Assembly: GCF_030504985.1 (NCBI RefSeq)
Contig: NZ_JASERU010000004.1
Span: 124,001 to 188,000 of the forward strand
DNA length: 64,000 bases
Origin: Fulvimonas sp. R45
Lineage (GTDB): Bacteria; Pseudomonadota; Gammaproteobacteria; Xanthomonadales; Rhodanobacteraceae
Direction: 5' to 3'
In this document: in pieces, positions 26,521-35,368 of the stretch
Position numbering within the stretch: position 1 is the first letter of the stretch
Layout: every line of letters begins with the position of its first letter
Program-made: the position numbers and the translations under genes
The notes under the pieces: model-generated
What the model saw: only the letters and a program-made list of their open reading frames with translations
Database searches by the model: none
Told to the model about the DNA's origin: nothing

Positions 26521-27792
26521 ATGATCCGCGACACCTCCGCTCAAGACCGCATGGTCGAGGTCAAACCCAACCCCAGGCGCCGGCTGTTGCTGATCGGCAT
26601 CGGCGTGGCCGTGCTGGTCGCGCTGGCGCTGGCCACGCCCGGCATCCTGCGGCTGTTCTCCGCCCAGGCCTCGGTCAGCGCCTCGCGGCTGGCGTTCGCC
26701 ACCGTGGAGCGCGGCCCGTTCGTGCGCGACATCGCCGCCGAAGGCAAGGTGGTGGCCGCCAACAGTCCCACCCTGTACGCCACCTACAACGGCGCGGCGA
26801 CGCTGAAGGTGCGCGCCGGCGACACGGTGAAGAAAGGCCAGGTGCTGGCCGTGATCGACAGCCCCGAGCTGCGCAACAAGCTGGCGCAGGAGCAGTCCAA
26901 GGCCGATGCGATGCAGGTGGACTACCTGCAGGCGCAGGTCGACGCGCGCACCAAGCGCAGCGAGCTGCAGAAGGCCTTCGACAACGCCACCATCGACGAG
27001 AAGAGCGCCGAGACCAACCTCGACCGCGAGCAGAAGGCGTTCGCCGCCGGCGCCGCCACCGGGGTGGAAGTGGACCAGTCCAAGGACGCGCTGGAGAAGG
27101 CGCGCATCGCGCTGGCGCACGCCAAGGCCGACCTCGGCATGAACAACGACAGCCTGAACTTCAACATCCAGGCCAAGAAACTGGCGCACGACAACCAGAT
27201 GCTGGTAGTCAAGGACCTGCAGCGCCAGGTGGACGACCTCGACGTGAAGTCGCCGGTGGACGGCCAGGTCGGCCAGCTGTTCATCGCGCCGGTGGCCACC
27301 GTGGCCAAGGACGCCCAGCTGCTCAGCGTGATCGACCTCACCGCGCTGGAAGTGGAGGTGAAGGTGCCGGAGAGCTTCGCGCGCGACCTGGCGATCGGCA
27401 TGACCGGCCAGATCAGCGGCAACGGCAACACCTGGAAGGGCCTGGTCAGCGCGATCTCGCCGGAAGTGGTCAACGGCGAAGTGGCCGCCCGCGTGCGCTT
27501 CGAGGGTGCCACGCCCAAGCAGCTGCGCCAGAACCAGCGCCTGTCCGTGCGGATCGTGCTCGACCACCGCGACAACGTGCTCACCGTGCAGCGCGGCTCC
27601 TTCGTGGACGAGTCCGGCGGCAGCTACGCCTACGTGGTGAAGGACGGCATCGCCACCAAGACGCCGATCCGCGTGGGCGCCTCGAGCATCGACAAGGTCG
27701 AGATCCTGCAGGGCCTGAAGGAAGGCGACCAGATCGTGATCTCCGGCACCGACAACTTCAAGAGCGCCGACCGCGTCGCGATCAGCAGGTAA
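26521..27792 (+). CDS. Periplasmic adaptor (membrane fusion protein) of the multi-permease ABC exporter
   Basis: A 423-residue HlyD/MacA-type adaptor. A single N-terminal TM (about residues 20-42: RRLLLIGIGVAVLVALALATPG) is followed by a split lipoyl half (LKVRAGDTVKKGQVLAVIDSPEL), a long coiled-coil hairpin (about 120-235, heptad-rich KADAMQVDYLQAQVDARTKRSELQK...), the return lipoyl half (VKSPVDGQVGQLF), a beta-barrel and a membrane-proximal domain ending GDQIVISGTDNFKSADRV. It should bridge the inner-membrane permease complexes to the TolC-like channel 0.9 kb downstream. It is the first gene after the sigma-54 promoter. Confidence 0.93.
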   Translation: MIRDTSAQDRMVEVKPNPRRRLLLIGIGVAVLVALALATPGILRLFSAQASVSASRLAFATVERGPFVRDIAAEGKVVAANSPTLYATYNGAATLKVRAGDTVKKGQVLAVIDSPELRNKLAQEQSKADAMQVDYLQAQVDARTKRSELQKAFDNATIDEKSAETNLDREQKAFAAGAATGVEVDQSKDALEKARIALAHAKADLGMNNDSLNFNIQAKKLAHDNQMLVVKDLQRQVDDLDVKSPVDGQVGQLFIAPVATVAKDAQLLSVIDLTALEVEVKVPESFARDLAIGMTGQISGNGNTWKGLVSAISPEVVNGEVAARVRFEGATPKQLRQNQRLSVRIVLDHRDNVLTVQRGSFVDESGGSYAYVVKDGIATKTPIRVGASSIDKVEILQGLKEGDQIVISGTDNFKSADRVAISR

Positions 27793-27800
27793 GGCATTCG

Positions 27801-27904
27801 CGCCCTCCCCTGCAAGCAGGGGAGGGCCGGGGGTGGGGTGCTTTTGGCCTGGCGAAAGGCACCCCCTCCCGACTTCCCCCTGCAAGCAGGGGGAGGGGAA
27901 GAAA
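27801..27904. repeat. Paired GC-rich palindromes (copy matching 37908-38037)
   Basis: CCCTCCCCTGCAAGCAGGGG and, 60 bases on, CCCCCTGCAAGCAGGGGGAGG enclose a GGGGTGCTTTTGG/AAAGGCACCCC stem. The same structure, including the AAAxGCACCCCCTCCCGAC segment, recurs between the third and fourth permease pairs. It fills the MFP-ATPase spacer. Confidence 0.75.
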
Positions 27905-27940
27905 GAAGAACCCATCCACCACCACCGAGGAACGTGAACC

Positions 27941-28666
27941 ATGCTCAAGATGACCCACCTGTCCAAGGTCTACCGCACCGAAGTGGTGGAGACCTACGCG
28001 CTGCGCGATTTCAACATCGACGTGAAGGAAGGCGAGTTCGTCGCCGTCACCGGTCCGTCGGGTTCGGGCAAGACCACCTTCCTGACCATCGCCGGCCTGC
28101 TCGAGACCTTCACCGGGGGCGAATACCACCTCGACGGCATCGAGGTGAGCCAGCTCAACGACAACGCGCGCTCGAAGATCCGCAACGAGAAGATCGGCTT
28201 CATCTTCCAGGCGTTCAACCTGATCCCCGACCTCAACGTGTTCGACAACGTGGAAGTGCCGCTGCGCTACCGCGGCATGAAGGCGGCGGAGCGCAAGCAG
28301 CGCATCATGGACGCGCTGGAGCGGGTGGGCCTGGCCTCGCGCTTCAAGCACTACCCGGCCGAACTCTCCGGCGGCCAGCAGCAGCGCGTGGCGATCGCCC
28401 GCGCGCTGGCCGGCTCGCCGCGCCTGCTGCTCGCCGACGAGCCGACCGGCAACCTGGACACCCAGATGGCCCGCGGCGTGATGGAACTGCTGGAGGAGAT
28501 CCACCGTGACGGCGCCACCATCGTGATGGTGACCCACGACCCCGAGCTGGCCGCCCGGGCGCAGCGCAACGTGCACATCATCGACGGCCAGGTCGTGGAC
28601 CTTGCCGAGGACCCGCGCTTCCACGCCAGCGTGGCCGCGGCCCGCGGCAACGCCAGTCCGGCCTGA
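27941..28666 (+). CDS. ABC transporter ATPase, MacB/LolD type (only ATPase of the locus)
   Basis: A 241-residue stand-alone nucleotide-binding subunit: Walker A GPSGSGKTT at 38-46, Q-loop in GFIFQAFNLIPDLNVFDNV, signature LSGGQQQR at 142-149, Walker B LLLADEPTGNLD and H-loop MVTHDPELA. The A-loop and the NLIP-type Q-loop region match LolD, FtsE and the MacB ATPase domain, which pair with FtsX-superfamily permeases. No membrane domain is fused, so it depends on separate permeases, and none of the following 22 permease genes brings another ATPase. It lies 32 bases before the TolC-like gene. Confidence 0.95.
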   Translation: MLKMTHLSKVYRTEVVETYALRDFNIDVKEGEFVAVTGPSGSGKTTFLTIAGLLETFTGGEYHLDGIEVSQLNDNARSKIRNEKIGFIFQAFNLIPDLNVFDNVEVPLRYRGMKAAERKQRIMDALERVGLASRFKHYPAELSGGQQQRVAIARALAGSPRLLLADEPTGNLDTQMARGVMELLEEIHRDGATIVMVTHDPELAARAQRNVHIIDGQVVDLAEDPRFHASVAAARGNASPA

Positions 28667-28698
28667 GCCACCACCGTCCACGACCCAGAGTGCCGCCC

Positions 28699-30045
28699 AT
28701 GCGTGTGAAGCTGCTGCCCGTGCTGCTCCTGCTCGCCGTCGCCCCGTTCCCGGGGCGCGGCGAGGACCTGATGGACGCCTACCGCCAGGCCGTCGCCAAC
28801 GACCCGGTGCTCGCCACCGCCGACGCGCAGCGGCTGCTGGTGGCCGAAGGCGTGCCGGTGGCGCGTTCCGCGCTGCTGCCGCAGCTCAGCGCCAACCTGG
28901 GGCTGGAGCAATCGCACGGCGGCAGCGGCGGCACCACCACCGACTCCAACGGCAACGTGGTGACCACCAGCGCGAAGGGGCATACCCGCGACCGCAGCTT
29001 CAGCGGCTCGTTGGACCAGACGATCATCGACCTGTCCGCCATCGCCAACCTGCGCGCGGCGGGCGCCGCGCGCGACGCGCAGGACCAGACCTACCAGGCC
29101 GCCCTGCAGAACCTCTACGTACGCGTGGCCCAGGCCTACTTCAACGTGCTGGTGTCGGAAGACCTGGTGGAGATCAACCGCGCCTACGAGGACGCCTACA
29201 AGCAGGAGTACGACCAGACCAGCGCGCGCTTCAAGAACGGCTTGTCGATGGCCGCGGACGTGAGCCAGTCCAAGGCGTACTACCTGTACATCAAGGCCCA
29301 GCGCATCCAGTCCGAGGACAGCCTGAAGGACGCGCGCAAGGCGCTGGAGCAGATCACCGGCAAGCCCACCGGCACGCTGAAGAAGCTGCGCGACGACCTG
29401 CCGATGCAGCCGCCCTCGCCGGACAACGCGCAGGCCTGGGTGGACGCCGCGCTGCAGACCAACCCCACGATCCTGGCCGCGCGCTACACGGTGCGGTCCG
29501 ACGAGCACAAGGTCTCGGCCGCGCGCGCCGGCCACCTGCCCACGCTCACCGCGGGCGTCAGCTACAACAAGTTCGGCGCCTGGTCGAACGTGGTGCCGGG
29601 CGGCGCCGGCTACGGCCCGGCCACCACCACGGTGGGGCTCACCCTGCGCGTGCCGCTGTTCAGCGGCGGCCTCACCCACGCCCAGGTGAAGCAGGCCATC
29701 TTCCAGCGCGACGCGGACCAGGGCGTGCTGGAAAGCCAGCGTCGCCAGGCCGCGCGCGACGCCAGCAACTACTTCAACCTGGTGCAGGACGGCATCGAGC
29801 AGGTGGACAGCGCGCGCGCCTCGGTGGACGCGGCGAAGAAGTCGCTGGAATCGATGCGCGCGGGCTACGCCATCGGCACGCAGCGGCTCACCGACGTGGT
29901 GATCGCCATCCAGACCCTGGCCTCGGTGCAGAGCCAGTACACGGTGGCACGGCACCAGTTCATCCTCGACAAGCTGCTGCTCAAGCAGGCCGCCGGCACC
30001 ATCGACCTGAAGGACCTGGAAGCGGTCAACGGGTTGCTGCAATGA
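28699..30045 (+). CDS. TolC-family outer membrane channel protein
   Basis: A 448-residue outer-membrane efflux protein. It has a signal peptide (MRVKLLPVLLLLAVAPFPGRG) and two OEP repeats: the first around residues 25-215 (EDLMDAYRQAVANDPVLATADAQ...), the second around 240-435 (AWVDAALQTNPTILAARYTVRSDEHKVSAARAGHLPTL), each rich in the alpha-barrel helical pattern. LRVPLFSGGLTHAQVKQA and GYAIGTQRLTDVVIA are typical TolC-family blocks. It should form the outer-membrane exit for the adaptor encoded upstream. ATG 28699 gives the signal peptide; a GTG at 28690 is less likely. A1 follows after 18 bases. Confidence 0.93.
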   Translation: MRVKLLPVLLLLAVAPFPGRGEDLMDAYRQAVANDPVLATADAQRLLVAEGVPVARSALLPQLSANLGLEQSHGGSGGTTTDSNGNVVTTSAKGHTRDRSFSGSLDQTIIDLSAIANLRAAGAARDAQDQTYQAALQNLYVRVAQAYFNVLVSEDLVEINRAYEDAYKQEYDQTSARFKNGLSMAADVSQSKAYYLYIKAQRIQSEDSLKDARKALEQITGKPTGTLKKLRDDLPMQPPSPDNAQAWVDAALQTNPTILAARYTVRSDEHKVSAARAGHLPTLTAGVSYNKFGAWSNVVPGGAGYGPATTTVGLTLRVPLFSGGLTHAQVKQAIFQRDADQGVLESQRRQAARDASNYFNLVQDGIEQVDSARASVDAAKKSLESMRAGYAIGTQRLTDVVIAIQTLASVQSQYTVARHQFILDKLLLKQAAGTIDLKDLEAVNGLLQ

Positions 30046-30063
30046 GCGCGGGGGGCTGACGGC

Positions 30064-31374
30064 ATGTTCGCTTACTACCTGCGGCTGGGCATGAACAGTC
30101 TGCGTCGCAGCCCTGCGTTGACCCTGCTGATGGTGATGGCGATCGGCATCGGCGTGGCCGCATCGATGATCACGTATTCCGTGTTCCGTGCCGTGTCGGG
30201 CAACCCGATTCCCGGCAAGTCGGCCCGGCTGTTCACGCCGCAGATCGATGCCTGGGGTCCTCAGCAGAACCTGCGCGGTGAACCGGCGGAGGCGCTTGGC
30301 TACATCGACGCGATGGCGTTGATGCGCGCGCACGAGGGGAAACGCAAGACGCTGCTGTATCCGGTGCAGCTCTCGGTGATACCCGGGGGCAACCGCGACC
30401 TGCCCCTGAACGCCAGCGGCTACGCGGTCACCAGCGATTTCTTCGCCATGTTCGATGTCCCGTTCCGCTACGGCAGCGGCTGGAGCGCGCAGGACGACGA
30501 CGCGCACGCCAACGACGTCGTCATCAGCAGCGGGCTCGACCAGAAGCTGTTCGGCGGCGCCGACAGCGTGGGGCGCACGCTCAACCTGGGCGGCCACGAC
30601 TACCGCGTGGTGGGCGTCGCCAGCCACTGGAACCCGCGCCCGCGCTTCTACGACCTGTTCAGTACCAGCGGCTTTGCCGACGAACCGGACGTCTACATGG
30701 TGTTCAACCGCGCGCTGGACCTGCAGATGCGCACCGGCGGCCGCAACAGTTGCCGCGGCTCGCTCGCCTACACGAGCTGGCAGGGCTACCTGCAAAGCAA
30801 TTGCGTGTGGATCACGCCATGGGTGGAACTGGACAGTCCCGCCGAGGCCGAAGGCTTCCGCCGCTTCCTGACGAACTACGCGGCCGACCAGCAGCGCGCC
30901 GGCCGCTTCAGCTGGCCGCCCAACGTGCGCCTGCGCGACGTGGTGCAGTGGATGGACTACGAGCAGGTGGTGCCCCCGGAAAGCCGCATTTCGCTGGCGG
31001 TGGCGCTGGGCTTCTTCCTGATCTGCCTGGTCAACACCATCGGCCTGCTGCTGGCGAAGTTCATGCGCCGGGCCGGTGAGATCGGCGTGCGCCGCGCCCT
31101 GGGCGCCACGCGCAGCGAGATCTATGCGCAATACCTGGTCGAGGCCGGCACGGTGGGCCTGGCCGGCGGCGTGCTGGGCTTGTTGCTCACCGCGGTGGGC
31201 GTGTCCGGCGTGGGCATCCTGTTCCAGCCGGAGATCGCCCGGCTCGCCCGGCTCGACCCGTCGCTGGTGGGGCTCACGCTGGCCGTGGCCATCGCCGCCA
31301 CCGTGCTCGCGGCGTTCTACCCGGCATGGCGCGCGGCGCACGTGCAGCCGGCCTGGCAACTGAAATCGAGCTGA
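30064..31374 (+). CDS. FtsX/MacB-like permease A1 (pair 1)
   Basis: A 436-residue A-type permease: TM1 at about 18-41 directly after MFAYYLRLGMNSLRRSP, the periplasmic signature SGNPIPGKS, a MacB_PCD-type periplasmic domain (LFGGADSVGRTL then YRVVGV) and three C-terminal TMs starting near 315, with the ATPase-coupling segment GEIGVRRALGA near 338-348. Cys230 and Cys247 are the first instance of the A-type periplasmic Cys pair. No ATPase domain is present. It begins 18 bases after the TolC-like gene. Residue numbering and TM limits are approximate, by eye. Confidence 0.92.
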   Translation: MFAYYLRLGMNSLRRSPALTLLMVMAIGIGVAASMITYSVFRAVSGNPIPGKSARLFTPQIDAWGPQQNLRGEPAEALGYIDAMALMRAHEGKRKTLLYPVQLSVIPGGNRDLPLNASGYAVTSDFFAMFDVPFRYGSGWSAQDDDAHANDVVISSGLDQKLFGGADSVGRTLNLGGHDYRVVGVASHWNPRPRFYDLFSTSGFADEPDVYMVFNRALDLQMRTGGRNSCRGSLAYTSWQGYLQSNCVWITPWVELDSPAEAEGFRRFLTNYAADQQRAGRFSWPPNVRLRDVVQWMDYEQVVPPESRISLAVALGFFLICLVNTIGLLLAKFMRRAGEIGVRRALGATRSEIYAQYLVEAGTVGLAGGVLGLLLTAVGVSGVGILFQPEIARLARLDPSLVGLTLAVAIAATVLAAFYPAWRAAHVQPAWQLKSS

Positions 31375-31384
31375 GGAGAGCGCC

Positions 31385-32626
31385 ATGAACATCCAGATCA
31401 GGCCCGTCCTCACCGCGCTGCGCCGGCACAAGGTGGGCACCTTGCTTATCGCGTTGCAGATCGGATTGACGCTGGCCATCGTGTGCAACGCGCTGTTCAT
31501 CATCCACCAGCGGCTGGCCAATCTCTCCCAGGTCAGCGGCGTGGACGAGGCGGACGTGTTCGTCGTCGCCAACTACTGGGCCGACGTGAACCGCTCGACG
31601 GAGCAGGTCGATGCGCAGGTGCGCGCCGACCTGATCGCGCTGCGGCAACTGCCGGCCGTGCTCGACGCCACGCCGGCCAGCGGTTACCCGTTGCGGGGCG
31701 GCGGCTGGGACAACTTCGTCACCATGACGCCCGACCAGGTCAAGCCGACCACGGACGCGGCGGTGTACACCGGCGACGAGCATTTCATCGACACGCTGGG
31801 CTTGAAGCTCGTCGCGGGGCGCAACTTCCGCCCCGACGAGGTGATGGCGATGGGCACCCAGCAGGCGATCACCCCGCCGACGGCGATCGTGAGCAAGGCG
31901 CTGGCCGAGCGCCTGTTCCCCGACGGCAACGCGCTGGGCAAGAGCTTCTACGCGATGGGCGCCACGCCCAGCACCATCATCGGCATCGTCGACCCGCTGC
32001 ACCGGCAGGGCGTGGACCAGTGGAGCAACAGCCATGCCGGGCAGGCGCTGATCTGGCCGCTGCGGGCGGACGACTCGAAAGGCATCTACTACATCGTGCG
32101 CGCCAGGCCCGGCCAGCTCGCCGATGCCATGCGCGAGGCGCCCAAGGCGCTGTACGCGCAGAGCCGCCTGCGCATCATCGACCCGAAGGACGGCGTCCAG
32201 GACTACGCGACCATCCGCCACAAGGTCTACGACAGCGACCGGGGCATGGTCATCCTCATGGGCGTCATCTGCGCGGTGCTGCTGGCGATCACCGCCGCCG
32301 GCATCGTGGGCCTCACCAGCTTCTGGGTCGGCCAGCGGCGCAAGCAGATCGGCGTGCGCCGTGCGCTGGGCGCACGGCAGCGCGACATCCTCGCCTACTT
32401 CCTCACCGAGAATTTCCTGATCAGCGCGACCGGCGTGGCGCTCGGCGTCGTGCTGGCCTTCGCCTTCAACCTGTGGACGGTGGCCCGCTTTGCGCTGGAC
32501 CGCATGTCGCTGGGCTACGTGGGCATCGGCGTGGTCGTGCTGCTGCTGCTGGGCCAGGGCGCCGTGCTGGCGCCGGCGCTGCGCGCCTCGCGCGTGCCGC
32601 CGATCGAGGCGACGCGTTCGGTGTGA
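31385..32626 (+). CDS. FtsX/MacB-like permease B1 (pair 1)
   Basis: A 413-residue B-type permease beginning MNIQIRPVLTALRRHK, with TM1 (about 18-42) containing the B-type Cys-Asn (IVCNALF), a periplasmic domain with LFPDGNALGKSF, and three C-terminal TMs. The coupling segment QRRKQIGVRRALGA is at 317-330, and the C-terminus ends in the B-type VPPIEATRSV. It starts 10 bases after A1 with a GAGGAG Shine-Dalgarno. With A1 it probably forms a LolC/LolE-like heterodimer served by the locus ATPase; that pairing is inferred from gene order. Confidence 0.92.
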   Translation: MNIQIRPVLTALRRHKVGTLLIALQIGLTLAIVCNALFIIHQRLANLSQVSGVDEADVFVVANYWADVNRSTEQVDAQVRADLIALRQLPAVLDATPASGYPLRGGGWDNFVTMTPDQVKPTTDAAVYTGDEHFIDTLGLKLVAGRNFRPDEVMAMGTQQAITPPTAIVSKALAERLFPDGNALGKSFYAMGATPSTIIGIVDPLHRQGVDQWSNSHAGQALIWPLRADDSKGIYYIVRARPGQLADAMREAPKALYAQSRLRIIDPKDGVQDYATIRHKVYDSDRGMVILMGVICAVLLAITAAGIVGLTSFWVGQRRKQIGVRRALGARQRDILAYFLTENFLISATGVALGVVLAFAFNLWTVARFALDRMSLGYVGIGVVVLLLLGQGAVLAPALRASRVPPIEATRSV

Positions 32627-32681
32627 CCAAAGCCTTGGCCTGCTCCGAAGGGGGTGGGACTTTCAAACGACGGAGAGCGGA

Positions 32682-33998
32682 ATGTTCGCCTATTACCTGG
32701 ATCTGGCCCTGCGCAGCCTGAAGCGCAGCCCCGGCCTCACCGCGCTGATGGTGCTGGCGATCGGCTTCGGCGTGGCCGCCTCGATGACCTCCTGGTCGGT
32801 GTTCCGCGCGGTGTCGGGCGATCCGATCCCGTGGAAGTCGGCCAGCCTGTTCGTGCCCCAGATCGACAACTGGGGGCCAAACGGCCGCAATCCCGACGGC
32901 GACCCGCCGAACGCAATGGACTACGCCGATGCCACGGCGCTGATGCGCGACCACCGCGCCAAGCTGCAATCGGCGATGTACCAGATCTCCCCCTCGGTGG
33001 TGCCGGCCGACGCGGCCAAGCACCCGATCAACGTCAGTGGCGAGGCGGTGTACAGCGAGTTCTTCCCGATGCTGGACGTGCCGTTCCAGTACGGCAGCGG
33101 CTGGAGCGCCAGCGACGACGAGAACCGCGCCCAGGTGGTGGTGATCAGCGACAAGCTCAACCAGAAGCTGTTCGGCGGCGCCAACAGCGTGGGCAGGAAC
33201 GCCAGCATCGAAGGCCGCCAGTACCGCGTGGTCGGCGTGCTGAAGGACTGGAACCCGCAGCCGCGCTTCTACGATGTGGTGAACTCGGGCGGCTTCGACA
33301 GCGGCGTCAAGGACGTGTTCCTGCCGTTCCTGACCGCCATCCAGGCCAACCTCCAGAACGACGGCAACACCAACTGCAACGCGGTGCCCAAGGAACCCGG
33401 CTTTGTCGGCCTGCAGCATTCCGAGTGCGTGTGGATCGCCTACATGGCCGAACTGGACAGCGCCTCCGCGGTGACCGCCTACCGCGACTACCTGCAGGGC
33501 TACGCGCGCGCGCAGCAGCAGGCCGGCCGTTTCGGCTGGGCGCCGAACAACCGCCTGCGCGACCTGCGCGCCTGGCTGGACAACCAGCACGTGGTGCCCA
33601 GCGACACCAAGGTCTCGCTGCTGGTGGCGCTGGGCCTGCTGCTGGTGTGCCTGGTCAACACCATCGGCCTGCTGCTGGCGAAGTTCCTGCGCCGCAGCAG
33701 CGAGATCGGCGTGCGCCGGGCGCTGGGCGCGCCGCGCAAGGCGATCTACCTGCAGTTCCTCACCGAGGCCGGCATGGTCGGTGCGGCCGGCGGCGTGCTG
33801 GGCCTGCTGCTCACCTGCGCGGGCGTCGCCAGCGTGGGCTGGGTGATGCCCAAGGACATCGCGGACCTGGCGCGGCTGGACGTCTCGCTGCTGGTGCTGA
33901 CCCTGCTGGTGGCGGTGGTCGCCACGATGCTGGCCGGCCTGTACCCGACCTATCGCGCTTCGCGGGTGCAGCCCGCCTGGCAATTGAAGAGCAACTAG
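32682..33998 (+). CDS. FtsX/MacB-like permease A2 (pair 2)
   Basis: A 438-residue A-type permease. The start MFAYYLDLALRSLKRSP at 32682 follows CGGAGAG; the frame is open for 64 codons further upstream but those are a shadow of B1. The signature is SGDPIPWKS, with Trp for the usual Gly. LFGGANSVGRN and YRVVGV mark the periplasmic domain, Cys232 and Cys249 are its Cys pair, and SSEIGVRRALGA is the coupling segment, with Ser in place of the usual Gly. The C-terminus VQPAWQLKSN nearly matches that of A1. Confidence 0.92.
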   Translation: MFAYYLDLALRSLKRSPGLTALMVLAIGFGVAASMTSWSVFRAVSGDPIPWKSASLFVPQIDNWGPNGRNPDGDPPNAMDYADATALMRDHRAKLQSAMYQISPSVVPADAAKHPINVSGEAVYSEFFPMLDVPFQYGSGWSASDDENRAQVVVISDKLNQKLFGGANSVGRNASIEGRQYRVVGVLKDWNPQPRFYDVVNSGGFDSGVKDVFLPFLTAIQANLQNDGNTNCNAVPKEPGFVGLQHSECVWIAYMAELDSASAVTAYRDYLQGYARAQQQAGRFGWAPNNRLRDLRAWLDNQHVVPSDTKVSLLVALGLLLVCLVNTIGLLLAKFLRRSSEIGVRRALGAPRKAIYLQFLTEAGMVGAAGGVLGLLLTCAGVASVGWVMPKDIADLARLDVSLLVLTLLVAVVATMLAGLYPTYRASRVQPAWQLKSN

Positions 33999-34046
33999 CG
34001 GCGCCATCCATGGACGCACTCCTCGAGAAAAGCCGGCCAGCCCGTC
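33998..34046. repeat. CATCCATGG-type repeat in the A2-B2 spacer
   Basis: GCGGCGCCATCCATGGACGC followed by CACTCCTCGAGAAAAGCC. It is a degenerate copy of the perfect palindromes at 39389-39406 and 59207-59224, all three sharing the CATCCATG core and a downstream (A/G)AGAAAAGC-like tail. Confidence 0.6.
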
Positions 34047-34068
34047 GAATTTTGCAAGGAACAAGACC

Positions 34069-35328
34069 ATGAAACTGCATCCCATGATCGCGGCATTGCG
34101 CAAGCACAAGGCGGGCGTGGTGCTGATCGCGCTGCAGATCGCGCTGACCCTGGCGATCGTCTGCAACGCCATCTTCATCATCGGCCAGCGCATCGACCGG
34201 GTGAACCGGCCCACCGGGCTGGACGAAAGCAACCTGTTCCTGGTCACCCAGCAGTGGGTGGGCGCGCCCAGCGCCGATACGGCGGACGGCGTGGCCAAGC
34301 TCGACGCCATGCAGAAGGAAGACCTCGCCGCGCTGCGCAACCTGCCCAGCGTGGCCTCGGTGGCGCCGATCAATTCGCTGCCCCTGCTCAATTCCACTTG
34401 GGCGGGTTCGGTCTCGACCAAGCCGGACCGGAAGTTCAGCGACAAGGGCGACAACGTGCGCACCGCGTACTACTTCACCGACGACCAGGCGATGTCCACG
34501 CTGGGGCTGAAGATCGTGGCCGGGCGCGCGTTCAACGCCGGCGACGTGCAGCACCAGGGCTTCCGCGACAATCCCCCGCGCCCGATCGTCATCGTCACCA
34601 AGGCGCTGGCCGACAAGCTGTTCCCGCAGGGCGGCGCGGTGGGCAAGGCGATCTACGTCGACGGCAGCAGCTCGCCCAGCACCATCGTCGGCGTGGTGGC
34701 GCGCATGCAGGTGCCAGCCACCGGCACCTGGGTCAACGGCTTCACCTGGAACGCCACCCTGGTACCGTCTCGCCTGGACGCGAACTTCGCGCGCTACGCG
34801 GTGCGCGCCAAGCCGGGCCAGATGGAAGCGGCGATGCGCGCAGTGGCGCCCACGCTGTACCAGGTGAACCCGTTGCGCGTGCTCGACGACGACAGCGTGA
34901 AGTCGTTCGCCGACATCCGCGCCCATGCCTACCGGGCGGACGTCGGCATGGCCGTGCTGATGGGCGTGATCTGCCTGATCCTGCTCAGCGTCACCGCGGC
35001 GGGCATCGTGGGCCTGACCAGCTTCTGGGTGGGCCAGCGGCACAAGCAGATCGGCGTGCGCCGCGCGCTGGGCGCGCGCAAGGCGGACATCCTGCACTAC
35101 TTCCAGCTGGAGAACCTGCTGATCGCGGGCAGTGGCGCGGTGGGCGGCGTGCTGCTCGCCATCGGCCTGAACATGCTGCTGATGAAGCACTACGAGATGG
35201 ACCGGCTGCCGATCCTCTACGTGCTGGTCGGCGTGGCCGCCGTGCTGCTGCTGGGGCAGGGCGCGGTGTTCGTGCCGGCACGGCGCGCCTCGAACGTGCC
35301 GCCGGTGGCGGCCACGCGGGTGGCGTGA
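34069..35328 (+). CDS. FtsX/MacB-like permease B2 (pair 2)
   Basis: A 419-residue B-type permease, the longest B member: MKLHPMIAALRKHKAGVVLI start, TM1 with IVCNAIF, periplasmic LFPQGGAVGKAIYVDGSSSPSTIVGVV, and the coupling segment QRHKQIGVRRALGA. It ends VPPVAATRVA rather than ATRSV. The 70-base gap from A2 holds a repeat; the ATG at 34069 follows CAAGGAACAAG. Confidence 0.92.
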   Translation: MKLHPMIAALRKHKAGVVLIALQIALTLAIVCNAIFIIGQRIDRVNRPTGLDESNLFLVTQQWVGAPSADTADGVAKLDAMQKEDLAALRNLPSVASVAPINSLPLLNSTWAGSVSTKPDRKFSDKGDNVRTAYYFTDDQAMSTLGLKIVAGRAFNAGDVQHQGFRDNPPRPIVIVTKALADKLFPQGGAVGKAIYVDGSSSPSTIVGVVARMQVPATGTWVNGFTWNATLVPSRLDANFARYAVRAKPGQMEAAMRAVAPTLYQVNPLRVLDDDSVKSFADIRAHAYRADVGMAVLMGVICLILLSVTAAGIVGLTSFWVGQRHKQIGVRRALGARKADILHYFQLENLLIAGSGAVGGVLLAIGLNMLLMKHYEMDRLPILYVLVGVAAVLLLGQGAVFVPARRASNVPPVAATRVA

Positions 35329-35368
35329 GGCACGCGCGCCGCGCGCGCGAACGACAACGGAGGCACGG

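Noticed and set aside
28351-31572. A 1073-residue minus-strand open frame across the TolC-like and A1 genes
   Set aside because: It is antisense to well recognised genes and has His/Arg/Ala/Val shadow composition without any domain.
32490-32681. Longer N-terminus for A2 (and similar extensions for A5, A6, A8, A10, B3, B5, B8, B11)
   Set aside because: The extended frames overlap the preceding permease gene as shadows, while each internal start has a Shine-Dalgarno and aligns with the paralog N-termini.
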